A DNA stretch of 34,721 nt, from contig JAPLDQ010000010.1 in the NCBI GenBank assembly GCA_026391675.1, positions 1-34,721 on the forward strand, written 5' to 3'. A model generated the notes under the pieces. That model was not told where the DNA came from. It worked only from the letters and a program-made list of their open reading frames with translations, and made no database searches. This stretch comes from Bacteroidota bacterium (GTDB taxonomy: Bacteria; Bacteroidota; Bacteroidia; Bacteroidales; JACABE01). Position numbers and translations under genes: made by a program. How positions within the stretch are numbered: the first letter of the stretch is position 1; every line of letters starts with the position of its first letter. Shown here in pieces: positions 15,351 to 22,373 of the stretch.

Positions 15351-16055
15351 ATGGAAGTATTACAGAACTTATTAGATAACAATAACATCCCTTTTTTATC
15401 TGCTTTTCTATTGGGAATAATGACGGCAATCAGTCCCTGCCCTTTAGCCACCAATATTACTGCTATCGGTTTTATCAGCAAGGATCTTGAAAACCGTAAA
15501 AGGATTTTCTATAACGGACTTTGGTACACTTTGGGGAGAGCAATCAGTTATACGGTTTTAGGTGTAATTCTTTATTTTGGAGCCAGTAAGTTTCAGGTTG
15601 CCAAGCTGTTTCAATCGAATGGTGAAAAATTTCTGGGACCGTTATTAATCTTGGTTGGTGTATTAATGCTGGATTTTATTAAAATCAAATTCCCCGGATT
15701 TAGTGGTTTAAGCGATAAAATCGGGAAAAACGGTAAAAGTAACTGGTGGACAGCTTTATTACTCGGAATTGTTTTCGCACTGGCTTTTTGTCCATACAGT
15801 GGGGTTCTGTATTTCGGTATGCTCATTCCAATGACGATTAGTAGTGCATCCGGTTTGTTTTTACCCTTTGTATTTGCTATAGCCACTGGTTTGCCGGTAA
15901 TTATCATAGCATATTTGTTGGCATTCAGCATTTCGAGTGTAGGTGGTTTCTATAATAAAGTGAAAGTTTTTGAAAAATGGTTCAGACGAATTGTTGCTGT
16001 TGCATTCATTTTTGTCGGAATATATTACATCTATATTTTCTATATAAAAATTTAA
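15351..16055 (+). CDS. ArsG-like permease of the CcdA/DsbD membrane family
   Basis: A 234-residue inner-membrane protein with six apparent membrane segments. SPCPLATN (Cys30) in the first and AFCPYSG (Cys147) in the fourth form the symmetric Cys-Pro pair typical of CcdA/DsbD-type electron carriers. This version, with SPCPLATN, is what I recognise as the ArsG family, reported to export trivalent aminophenyl arsenicals. Because the Cys pair is intact it could also carry reducing power across the membrane to the two periplasmic ArsF-like proteins; this is inference. It lies 66 bases after arsF copy 2 and 2 bases before the ArsP-type permease. Confidence 0.83.
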   Translation: MEVLQNLLDNNNIPFLSAFLLGIMTAISPCPLATNITAIGFISKDLENRKRIFYNGLWYTLGRAISYTVLGVILYFGASKFQVAKLFQSNGEKFLGPLLILVGVLMLDFIKIKFPGFSGLSDKIGKNGKSNWWTALLLGIVFALAFCPYSGVLYFGMLIPMTISSASGLFLPFVFAIATGLPVIIIAYLLAFSISSVGGFYNKVKVFEKWFRRIVAVAFIFVGIYYIYIFYIKI

Positions 16056-16057
16056 AA

Positions 16058-17095
16058 ATGAAAATTAATTTTTTAAATACACCAAAGGGTAAAGTAATTC
16101 TGCCTTTAATCTTAATATTTGCTTGGTATTTTATTTATCATTATTTGCAACCCTTTACAGACTGGTTAATATTTTCTGCTTTAGGAATGACTAAAGGAGA
16201 GCATCTTGGCGAAACCCTTTGGTTCTTTATTTTTGAGTTTCCTAAAGTATTGCTATTATTAACGCTGATAATTTTCTTTGTAGGAATAATCAGGACTTTT
16301 TTTACACCTGAACGCACCCGCAAAGCATTGGAAGGAAAAAGAACCTTTACAGGTAATGTAATGGCAGCAATGTTGGGGATTGTAACTCCTTTCTGCTCCT
16401 GCTCTGCCATTCCGTTATTTCTTGGCTTTGTAGAAGCCGGTGTTCCTTTAGGTGTTACTTTTTCTTTTCTGATTGCAGCACCTATGATAAATGAAGTTGC
16501 AGTTATTTTACTTTATGGTATGTTTGGCTGGAAGGTCGCATTAATTTATATTACTACAGGTTTAACCATTGCAATAATTGCTGGCTGGGTAATTGGTAAA
16601 CTTAAACTGGAAAAATGGGTTGAACCCTGGGTTTACGAAACTAAAGTTGGAAAAAATGCACTGGGTGAAGACAAAGTGCTTTTTAGTGACAGAATTAAAT
16701 TTGGATATGATGCAGTTAAAGAAATAGTTGGGAAAGTATGGATATATGTAGCTTTGGGAATTGCTGTCGGAGCCGGTGCCCATGGCTATGTCCCTGCTGA
16801 ATTTATGGCTTCATTTATGGGTAAAGACGTATGGTATGCAGTTCCGGTTTCAGTTTTAATAGGTATTCCTTTATATTCCAATGCAGCAGGAATAATACCA
16901 ATTGTTTCTGTGCTAATTGAAAAAGGAGCTGCATTAGGAACTGCTCTGGCATTTATGATGTCGGTAATTGGGCTATCCTTACCGGAAATGATAATACTTC
17001 GTAAAGTGCTGAAAATGCCTTTAATATTTACTTTTATAGGTGTAGTAGGCACAGGAATTATGATAGTTGGATTTTTGTTTAACTGGATTTTTTAA
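16058..17095 (+). CDS. arsP: ArsP-type organoarsenical permease
   Basis: A 345-residue inner-membrane permease of the ArsP_1 (DUF318) family, characterised members of which export trivalent organoarsenicals such as methylarsenite and reduced roxarsone. The conserved TPFCSCSAIPLFLGF (110-124, Cys113 and Cys115) is present, and the second half repeats the pattern (VLIGIPLYSNAAGIIPI). Eight or more membrane segments. The ATG at 16058 is preferred: the in-frame upstream extension to 15977 lies inside the arsG gene. The 2-base gap to arsG shows cotranscription. Whether it moves organic or inorganic arsenic here is not provable from sequence. Confidence 0.88.
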   Translation: MKINFLNTPKGKVILPLILIFAWYFIYHYLQPFTDWLIFSALGMTKGEHLGETLWFFIFEFPKVLLLLTLIIFFVGIIRTFFTPERTRKALEGKRTFTGNVMAAMLGIVTPFCSCSAIPLFLGFVEAGVPLGVTFSFLIAAPMINEVAVILLYGMFGWKVALIYITTGLTIAIIAGWVIGKLKLEKWVEPWVYETKVGKNALGEDKVLFSDRIKFGYDAVKEIVGKVWIYVALGIAVGAGAHGYVPAEFMASFMGKDVWYAVPVSVLIGIPLYSNAAGIIPIVSVLIEKGAALGTALAFMMSVIGLSLPEMIILRKVLKMPLIFTFIGVVGTGIMIVGFLFNWIF

Positions 17096-17106
17096 TGTTT
17101 ACTTAA

Positions 17107-17202
17107 ATGAATATCTCATTTATAATCATGGTGCTGAATACGAGAATGATACTTGCATTGTTGCACAAAACATCAAATAATTGTTCCTGTTGTTGTGGAT
17201 AA
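17107..17202 (+). CDS. Possible 31-residue peptide with Cys-rich tail
   Basis: An ATG 11 bases after the arsP stop opens a 31-codon frame. The N-terminal two thirds is hydrophobic (NISFIIMVLNTRMILALL) and the end reads NNCSCCCG before TAA, so four of the last six residues are Cys. It ends 11 bases before the porin ATG and does not overlap either neighbour. Cys-rich termini are a theme in this island (62-residue protein at 26495, ArsM, secreted protein at 21628), which raises its interest. It may still be a chance frame: it is very short and no homolog is known to me. Confidence 0.3.
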   Translation: MNISFIIMVLNTRMILALLHKTSNNCSCCCG

Positions 17203-17213
17203 ATTAAAAATCA

Positions 17214-18287
17214 ATGAAAAAAATCAGTATATTAATCTTAGTCTTATCTTTATTTGTAATATCAGCATATTCGCAGACTGATACAACTTTTAAGCCTTCA
17301 GGCAAACCAATTATTCAGGTATTTGGAAATTTCGATTTTAATGCTTCTAAAGATGCTCAAAAGCAATATGGGTTCTGGTTTGGACGTGCTCATTTTGGTT
17401 ATCAATATCAGTTTAGCAAACAAATATCAGCAAAAATCATTATGGATGTCGGTCGTCCTACTACTGTTGCTCAAATTACTGTAAAAGATACATCCGGTAA
17501 TATTTTGCCTGTAACCAATACTTCAAAAGAAGGAAGTTATTATACTATGACTTTGAAATTTGCTACACTTGAATGGAAGCCTGACAATTTTCTTACTTTG
17601 CAGGTTGGTGGAATATTACAAAATCATTATATGACAATGGAACGCTTTTGGGGCTATCGTTATCTGGCAGAGACTTTTCAGGACCGGTATTATAAAATTC
17701 CCAGTTCTGATTTGGGATTCATTGCTTACGTTAAACCGAATGAGAAATTTGGGTTTGATTTAGCTTTAACCAATGGCGAAGGATTTCGTTTTGATCAGGA
17801 TGCTTATGGTGACGTTAAAATAGCTTCTGGTATAGATTACAACCCATTCAAAAGTTTGCAAACCCGCTTATTTTATGATTTTACAAAATCCAAGAATCCA
17901 TTAAAACCTGCTGAACAACAATTATTTTCATTTTTTGCCGGATATAAGTTTAATGAAAGATTTCGTATTGGTGCAGAATATAATTACCGTAAAAATCATT
18001 TGAATATTGCCAATCAGGATTTATTCGGCTATTCAGTATATGGTAGTTATGCATTTTCAAAGAAAATTGAATATTTTGCAAGATTTGATAATCTGGCTTC
18101 AAACAAAAAATCAAATCAGCTTAATGAATGGAATTTTAATGCTGATGGTAAAGCTGTAATAACTGGTATTCATTATAATCCGGTCAATGGAATTAATGTT
18201 TCACTTAATTATCAGGGATTTATTTTCGAAAACACTAATAATAATACACAACATCATATTTTAATGAGTTTTGAATATAAATTTTAA
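17214..18287 (+). CDS. Outer-membrane porin-like beta-barrel protein
   Basis: A 357-residue exported protein. The signal peptide (1-20, SAYSQ) is followed by alternating amphipathic strands (GFWFGRAHFGYQYQFSKQIS, LEWKPDNFLTLQVGG) and a C-terminal HHILMSFEYKF ending in Phe, the usual last-strand signature for outer-membrane insertion. Length and strand content suggest a 16-strand porin-like barrel related to phosphate-selective or maltoporin-like porins. Its place between the organoarsenical permeases and the redox genes suggests passage of arsenicals or other solutes across the outer membrane. Specificity is not readable from sequence. Confidence 0.8.
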   Translation: MKKISILILVLSLFVISAYSQTDTTFKPSGKPIIQVFGNFDFNASKDAQKQYGFWFGRAHFGYQYQFSKQISAKIIMDVGRPTTVAQITVKDTSGNILPVTNTSKEGSYYTMTLKFATLEWKPDNFLTLQVGGILQNHYMTMERFWGYRYLAETFQDRYYKIPSSDLGFIAYVKPNEKFGFDLALTNGEGFRFDQDAYGDVKIASGIDYNPFKSLQTRLFYDFTKSKNPLKPAEQQLFSFFAGYKFNERFRIGAEYNYRKNHLNIANQDLFGYSVYGSYAFSKKIEYFARFDNLASNKKSNQLNEWNFNADGKAVITGIHYNPVNGINVSLNYQGFIFENTNNNTQHHILMSFEYKF

Positions 18288-18299
18288 TTTATTTAAGCC

Positions 18300-18674
18300 A
18301 TGGAAGAAAAAAAATTAGACTGTTCTTGTTCCGACAAAGTGGAAAAGGCAGTATTATCTTGTTCAGGTGCATGTGATTTAGGCGAAATTACTGATTTATT
18401 AGCACGCAAACTTAAGAATAATAACATTCGCAATATGAAATGTTTGGCAATGGTTGCTTGCGACAATAAGCCACTAATTGAAAATCTGAAATCATCTAAT
18501 ATTTTGGTGATTGATGGTTGTCCGGTTGATTGTGCCAAAAAGATTATGGAAAAAGCAAATCAGAAAGAATTCAGACATATCAGATTAACCGATTATGGTT
18601 TTCAAAAAGGGGAAGCACCTGCTAACGAGGAAAATGTAAGTAAGGTATATAATGATATTCAATACGTTTTTTAA
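18300..18674 (+). CDS. DGC-domain putative zinc-binding protein
   Basis: A 124-residue cytoplasmic Cys-rich protein of the DGC family, named for its conserved Asp-Gly-Cys motif, seen here as DGCPVDCAKK (72-81). Eight Cys occur in total: Cys8/10, Cys21/25, Cys48, Cys54, Cys74/78. The family is predicted to bind zinc and its role is not established. With this number of thiols it could bind As(III) as well, which would make sense between a porin and a rhodanese in an arsenic operon, but that is inference. Spacing to neighbours is 12 and 8 bases. Confidence 0.85.
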   Translation: MEEKKLDCSCSDKVEKAVLSCSGACDLGEITDLLARKLKNNNIRNMKCLAMVACDNKPLIENLKSSNILVIDGCPVDCAKKIMEKANQKEFRHIRLTDYGFQKGEAPANEENVSKVYNDIQYVF

Positions 18675-18682
18675 TTTTTCAA

Positions 18683-19096
18683 ATGATGGAATTAGTTTTT
18701 GAAAATTACGGCATGAAAATTAAAGGTGTAAGACATGTTTCTCCTAACGAAGCTTTTGATTTATGCAACAAAGGTGCTGTTATTGTTGATGTAAGAGAGG
18801 ATTACCTTAATACATTTAAAACATTTGAAGTGCCTCTGGTATTATGCATACCATTTAGTGAACTGAAAAACAGTTGGAATGAATTTTCAAAAGATATGAT
18901 CTTAATTTTTGTCGATTCAGTGGGCTTATACAGTCATGAAGCGGTTGATTTTATGATAGAAAACGGATACACTAATGTCGCCAATATGGCAGGTGGTATT
19001 GTAGACTGGGAAAAAGATGGATTACCAATGAAAATAAATACCAGAGAAAGATTATCAGGAAGTTGTATGTGTCAATTAAAGCCAAGGGAAAAATAA
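18683..19096 (+). CDS. Rhodanese-like protein lacking the catalytic cysteine
   Basis: A 137-residue single rhodanese domain. IVDVREDYLN (34-43) is the CH2A-type start, and NMAGGIVDWEKDGLPM (101-116) the family end. At the active-site loop, where sulfurtransferases have CxxGxRS, the sequence is VDSVGLYSHEA: Asp78 replaces the Cys, and Tyr replaces the Arg. Persulfide chemistry at this site is therefore not expected. A C-terminal extension ends SGSCMCQLKPREK with a CxC (Cys128, Cys130) that could bind metalloid. Two ATG codons lie in a row at the start. It is tightly packed between the DGC and thioredoxin-like genes. Confidence 0.88.
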   Translation: MMELVFENYGMKIKGVRHVSPNEAFDLCNKGAVIVDVREDYLNTFKTFEVPLVLCIPFSELKNSWNEFSKDMILIFVDSVGLYSHEAVDFMIENGYTNVANMAGGIVDWEKDGLPMKINTRERLSGSCMCQLKPREK

Positions 19097-19099
19097 TAT

Positions 19100-19354
19100 A
19101 TGGCAAACCTGCATATTAAAATATTAGGTGCTGAATGTAATAAATGCAATACCCTGTTATTAAGGGTTCAGAAGATAGTTTCTGAACATCAGCTGGAGGC
19201 TGTAGTTGAGAAAATTACAGATGTGCAAGCAATTATTAATCATAATATCTATACAACTCCTGCTTTATTGATTAATAATCAGGTCGTTTCAAAAGGTAGT
19301 TTGCTTTCCGAAAAACAAATCATTGAAAAAAATAAATTTATTTTTGGCGAATGA
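19100..19354 (+). CDS. Small thioredoxin-like redox protein (second copy)
   Basis: An 84-residue paralog of the protein at 13699, with CxxC at Cys13 and Cys16 in GAECNKCN and cis-Pro region TTPALLINNQVV. Cytoplasmic, with no signal. Its 3' end overlaps the proposed start of the next gene by up to 32 bases. Two copies of this protein type in one operon suggest separate partners, for example ArsF-type and rhodanese- or TlpA-like proteins. Confidence 0.8.
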   Translation: MANLHIKILGAECNKCNTLLLRVQKIVSEHQLEAVVEKITDVQAIINHNIYTTPALLINNQVVSKGSLLSEKQIIEKNKFIFGE

Positions 19355-19853
19355 CAATAATATAGTAATTGATTATAATTCAACTAAAAAAGCAAATAAA
19401 TTTGTATTAATCTTTGGGTTATTAGCTAGCTTTGCAATAATATCAGTTCTTTTCATTAAATTCAATCATTCAGGTAATAAAGTAGAAACAAAAGTAAATC
19501 CCATTATCATTAAAACAACAATAGCCGATAGTATTCGCATGATGTATGATTATACAAAACAAAACACAGGATATAAACTTAGTTTTTTAGAATTTGGTTC
19601 TACAGGCTGTCGTGAATGTAAAATGATGGAGAAAGTAATGTATAAAGTAAAGACTAATTTTACAAATCGTATTCAGGTTGTATTTTATAATGTTACTCAA
19701 AAAGAAAATAAAGCCATAAGTAAACATTTCGGAATTCAGATGATTCCTGTTCAAATCCTGCTCGACAGTGGTGGAACTGAAGTGTTCAGACATCTCGGAT
19801 TTCTTTCTTATAAGGACTTATGTCTTGAGTTTAATAAATATGGGATAAATTAA
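19323..19853 (+). CDS. Membrane-anchored thioredoxin-fold protein
   Basis: A protein of up to 176 residues with one membrane segment (about 27-46), a short linker and a periplasmic thioredoxin-like domain holding FLEFGSTGCRECKMMEKVM (CxxC at Cys96 and Cys99) and a cis-Pro at QMIPVQILL. No ATG exists before the membrane segment. The start must be TTG, either at 19323 (overlapping the previous gene by 32 bases) or at 19344 (overlapping by 11); the second gives a shorter cytoplasmic tail. It is a good candidate partner for the CcdA-like ArsG protein, which typically reduces such domains. Conserved GCxxCK thioredoxin-like proteins are common in CcdA-linked systems. Confidence 0.8.
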   Translation: MKKINLFLANDNNIVIDYNSTKKANKFVLIFGLLASFAIISVLFIKFNHSGNKVETKVNPIIIKTTIADSIRMMYDYTKQNTGYKLSFLEFGSTGCRECKMMEKVMYKVKTNFTNRIQVVFYNVTQKENKAISKHFGIQMIPVQILLDSGGTEVFRHLGFLSYKDLCLEFNKYGIN

Positions 19854-19871
19854 CGCTTTAATTTCATTGTT

Positions 19872-20228
19872 ATGGATAAAAAAACATTTTTATTAATTGT
19901 AATTCTTATTTTTTCTCTTGCTTCAATTTCCTGTAAGAAAGAAAATAATAACACCAATACAAAGCCATCAGACAATCTGGCCATAGATAGTTTAGTGGCA
20001 AGTAAACGGAATATCATTGTCTGGGAAGAAATTTATATTACTGCTTATACAAAAGGGCAACACCTTAATTTTCATTGGAGTACTAATCATGGGAGTATGC
20101 AAAGTACCGATTCATCAACTGTTAAATACTGGGCTTGTCCTTCATGTCTTGGTTTGAATACTGTTGAATGTAAAGTTTCCAACGAGTTTGGGACGGTATC
20201 AGATACCATTATGATTAATGTAAAATAG
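19872..20228 (+). CDS. Lipoprotein with Ig-like domain and CPSC motif
   Basis: A 118-residue lipoprotein (lipobox SISC, Cys21) with an Asn/Thr linker and a small beta-rich domain. Its strands (HLNFHWSTNHGSM, VECKVSNEFGTVSDTIMINV) resemble a PKD/Ig-like fold. An internal CPSC (CxxC) and another Cys (VECK) stand out in an otherwise ordinary Ig-like module. I do not recognise a specific family. Located 18 bases after the thioredoxin-fold gene and 6 before an outer-membrane barrel, it may be the accessory lipoprotein of that barrel. Confidence 0.72.
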   Translation: MDKKTFLLIVILIFSLASISCKKENNNTNTKPSDNLAIDSLVASKRNIIVWEEIYITAYTKGQHLNFHWSTNHGSMQSTDSSTVKYWACPSCLGLNTVECKVSNEFGTVSDTIMINVK

Positions 20229-20234
20229 TAATCA

Positions 20235-21176
20235 ATGAAGAAACATTTGCTACTTTTTTTAATAGTTTTGTTAATCACTTTCAAAGGCTATTCTCAATGT
20301 TGTTCTGCTGGTAATCCATTGGGTGGAGATGCTTCTAATGAAGGATTAGAAAAGAATGAACTCAAAATATTCACTTCTTACAAACATAGTTTGTCAAAAT
20401 ACTATTATCATTTTGATGCTCCTTACGATATCCCGAATATTGAAAAAAGTTTCTACGATTTTCAAAATATTTCTATTTCCTATGGTGTATTCTCCCGTTT
20501 GTCAATTAATACTGAATTGGGCTATTTTTTTAATAAAACTCAGGAAGTTAAACTTACAAACGATAATATCATAATAAAAGCGCAAGGTTTGGGTGATATG
20601 GGTGTAAGCATACGCTATTTGCTCTTTAAAACAGTTAAACCAGTTTCACAATTGGTTATTTCGGGAGGTGTGAGGATACCTGTAGGAGCGTTTAATGAAG
20701 AAATTAATGGTGCTACAGTTCCCATATCCCTGCAACCTTCTTCTGGTGCATTAAAATTTAAAGCCGGAATTTTTTATAGCAGAAAACGGAATGACAGAAA
20801 ATTAGGATGGAATAGCTTTCTTTTTCTTGAATATAGTAATACCATCAATCAGGGGTACCTTGTCTATAAATATGGCAATCTAATGCAGTTATCTGTTGCT
20901 GCAACTTATGAGATCCATCAGAAACTTAATTTATTATTCAATACCAAATTTGAATGGAGAGCTCATGATATTAGGGAAAATGAAATGATTATAGAATCAA
21001 CCGGGAGCAAAGTTATTTTTCTGAATCCTCAATTGATTTTTGCATTTAAACCTGATTGGAGTTTTATTGTTATGGCTGATTTGCCGGTTTATAAGTATGT
21101 AAATGGCTATCAGCTAACCAATAGTTTTTCATTTCAATTGGGTATTAGAAAGAAATTTAAGTTTAATAAATCATAA
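20235..21176 (+). CDS. Outer-membrane barrel protein ending block A
   Basis: A 313-residue exported protein with signal peptide (1-21, KGYSQ) followed at once by CCSAGNPLGGD, then long alternating strands (GLGDMGVSIRYLLF, GGVRIPVGAF, NLLFNTKFEWRA) and a final strand (FSFQLGIRKKFKF). It is clearly paralogous to the protein at 28057: shared segments include AGNP, YFxNKT, GLGD, LQxSSGxLK, IIESxG, and DLPVYKYVNGYQL against DLPVYRYYNGTQL. The function of this barrel family is not known to me. As last gene of block A it is followed by the promoter of the second arsR. Confidence 0.78.
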   Translation: MKKHLLLFLIVLLITFKGYSQCCSAGNPLGGDASNEGLEKNELKIFTSYKHSLSKYYYHFDAPYDIPNIEKSFYDFQNISISYGVFSRLSINTELGYFFNKTQEVKLTNDNIIIKAQGLGDMGVSIRYLLFKTVKPVSQLVISGGVRIPVGAFNEEINGATVPISLQPSSGALKFKAGIFYSRKRNDRKLGWNSFLFLEYSNTINQGYLVYKYGNLMQLSVAATYEIHQKLNLLFNTKFEWRAHDIRENEMIIESTGSKVIFLNPQLIFAFKPDWSFIVMADLPVYKYVNGYQLTNSFSFQLGIRKKFKFNKS

Positions 21177-21241
21177 TCAAATACATTACCTATTAAATAA
21201 TTAACAATAATTTAACATTATTATCATACTAATTTAGAACT

Positions 21242-21263
21242 ATTGTCGTATGTTTGCAACATT
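21242..21263 (+). promoter_or_regulatory. Promoter and possible ArsR operator of block B
   Basis: TATGTTTG (21249-21256), an exact -7 box, lies between imperfect inverted arms ATTGTCG (21242-21248) and CAACATT (21257-21263), which match at 5 of 7 positions. The layout mirrors the block A promoter, where arms also flank the 8-base box. It shows that the in-frame TTG at 21243 is promoter DNA and that the gene starts at 21276. No clear -33 TTTG. Confidence 0.5.
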
Positions 21264-21275
21264 AAACATAAGGAA

Positions 21276-21608
21276 ATGACAAATAATAAAACAGAGCAAT
21301 TTAACATCAAACAAAAAGAATTAGCTTCTTATGCTAAAGTGTTATCACATCCTGCCCGAATTGCAATAATTCAGTTATTGGCAGAGAAAAAAGAAATAAA
21401 AACAGGTAATATCTCTGACGATTTACCTATTAGCAGGACTACAGTTTCCCAGCATTTAAAAATTTTAAAAAATGCCGGTATCATTCAGGGTACTATCGAC
21501 GGACTTAAAATTCATTATTGTTTAGATATGTTGAAATTAAATGAAATAAGAGAAAATTATAATACTTTTCTACAAAATGCAATTTCGGATTATATGTGTA
21601 AATGTTAA
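21276..21608 (+). CDS. arsR: ArsR/SmtB family transcriptional repressor (block B)
   Basis: A 110-residue winged-helix repressor from the ATG at 21276. VLSHPARIAIIQLL (22-35) and PISRTTVSQHLKILKNAGII (51-70) are the family motifs. Cys82 (HYCLDM) aligns with Cys81 of the other ArsR, and the C-terminus ends YMCKC (Cys108, Cys110). It lacks the Cys39-Cys40 pair of the block A protein, so the As(III) site may be built differently. An upstream in-frame extension to a TTG at 21243 is rejected because it contains the -7 box. First gene of block B, 19 bases before the secreted protein gene. Confidence 0.92.
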   Translation: MTNNKTEQFNIKQKELASYAKVLSHPARIAIIQLLAEKKEIKTGNISDDLPISRTTVSQHLKILKNAGIIQGTIDGLKIHYCLDMLKLNEIRENYNTFLQNAISDYMCKC

Positions 21609-21627
21609 ACCCTTAATACTTTAAAAT

Positions 21628-22365
21628 ATGAAAAAAATTTCGATGATTGTTTTATGTGTAATGTTTGTAATGGCAAACATTTTTGCACAAGGTGTAAAAA
21701 AAGACCTTGAAAAAGCCCAGAAATCTGGTAAAACTATTTTTTTGATTATTACCGATAAAACGGCTAAAGGAACTGAAAATTTAGTAAAAATTGCTGAAAA
21801 TGCTCAGAAGAAAACAAAAAATACTGCCGTAATTAAATTCGACCGGGATGATAAAGCGAACTCAGCAATGGTGGCTAAATACAGACTAGCTGGAGCACCC
21901 TTGCCAATGGTTTTGGTAGTTGCATCAACCGATGTGGTTACAGGCGCATTGTCTGCAGCTGATGCAACTGTTGAAAGGCTGGTTGCCGATATTCCTTCCA
22001 AGAATCAATCTGATGTATTGCTTGGTTTTGAAAACAAAAAAGCTGCATTTATTATTTGCGGAAAGAAAAATGCAAAAGATAAGGCTGCATTGGAAGCAGA
22101 GTGTAAAAAAGCTATGGCAAGTTTAGCGAATAAAGCGACATTGGTTTTTGTTGATGTTGAGAATAAAGAAGAAGCAAATTTTTTATCATTAATTAAACCT
22201 GAACTTACTAAAACTACGGTATTAGTATTTAATGGACAAGGTCAATATACAGGAACACTAGAAGCTACAGCAAAATCGAATGATATTTTGGCATCTGTGA
22301 ATAAAAAAATGGGTGGTGGTTGTTGTCCCGGAGGAAGTAGTAGTAGTGGTTGTGGCAAGAAATAA
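21628..22365 (+). CDS. Secreted double thioredoxin-fold protein with Cys-rich tail
   Basis: A 245-residue exported protein (signal peptide 1-21, NIFAQ). Two repeats of a thioredoxin-like fold seem present: residues about 35-125, with cis-Pro region YRLAGAPLPMVLVVA (85-99), and about 138-225, with ATLVFVDVEN and TTVLVFNGQG. Neither has CxxC; the second has Cys144 and Cys159. The end reads GGGCCPGGSSSSGCGKK (229-245), a flexible glycine/serine tail with three Cys that could hold As(III) or another soft metal. I do not recognise a named family. Placed between arsR and an ABC transporter, it may bind arsenic in the periplasm and hand it to, or take it from, the permease. Confidence 0.75.
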   Translation: MKKISMIVLCVMFVMANIFAQGVKKDLEKAQKSGKTIFLIITDKTAKGTENLVKIAENAQKKTKNTAVIKFDRDDKANSAMVAKYRLAGAPLPMVLVVASTDVVTGALSAADATVERLVADIPSKNQSDVLLGFENKKAAFIICGKKNAKDKAALEAECKKAMASLANKATLVFVDVENKEEANFLSLIKPELTKTTVLVFNGQGQYTGTLEATAKSNDILASVNKKMGGGCCPGGSSSSGCGKK

Positions 22366-22373
22366 AAAATAAT

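Noticed and set aside
15977-16057. Upstream extension of ArsP with a CCCC run
   Set aside because: It lies inside the arsG reading frame; the ATG at 16058 follows the arsG stop by 2 bases and matches the family start. The Cys run is an artefact of the shifted frame.
21243-21275. TTG start extending the second ArsR by 11 residues
   Set aside because: The extension contains the TATGTTTG promoter box, and the family normally starts near the ATG at 21276.
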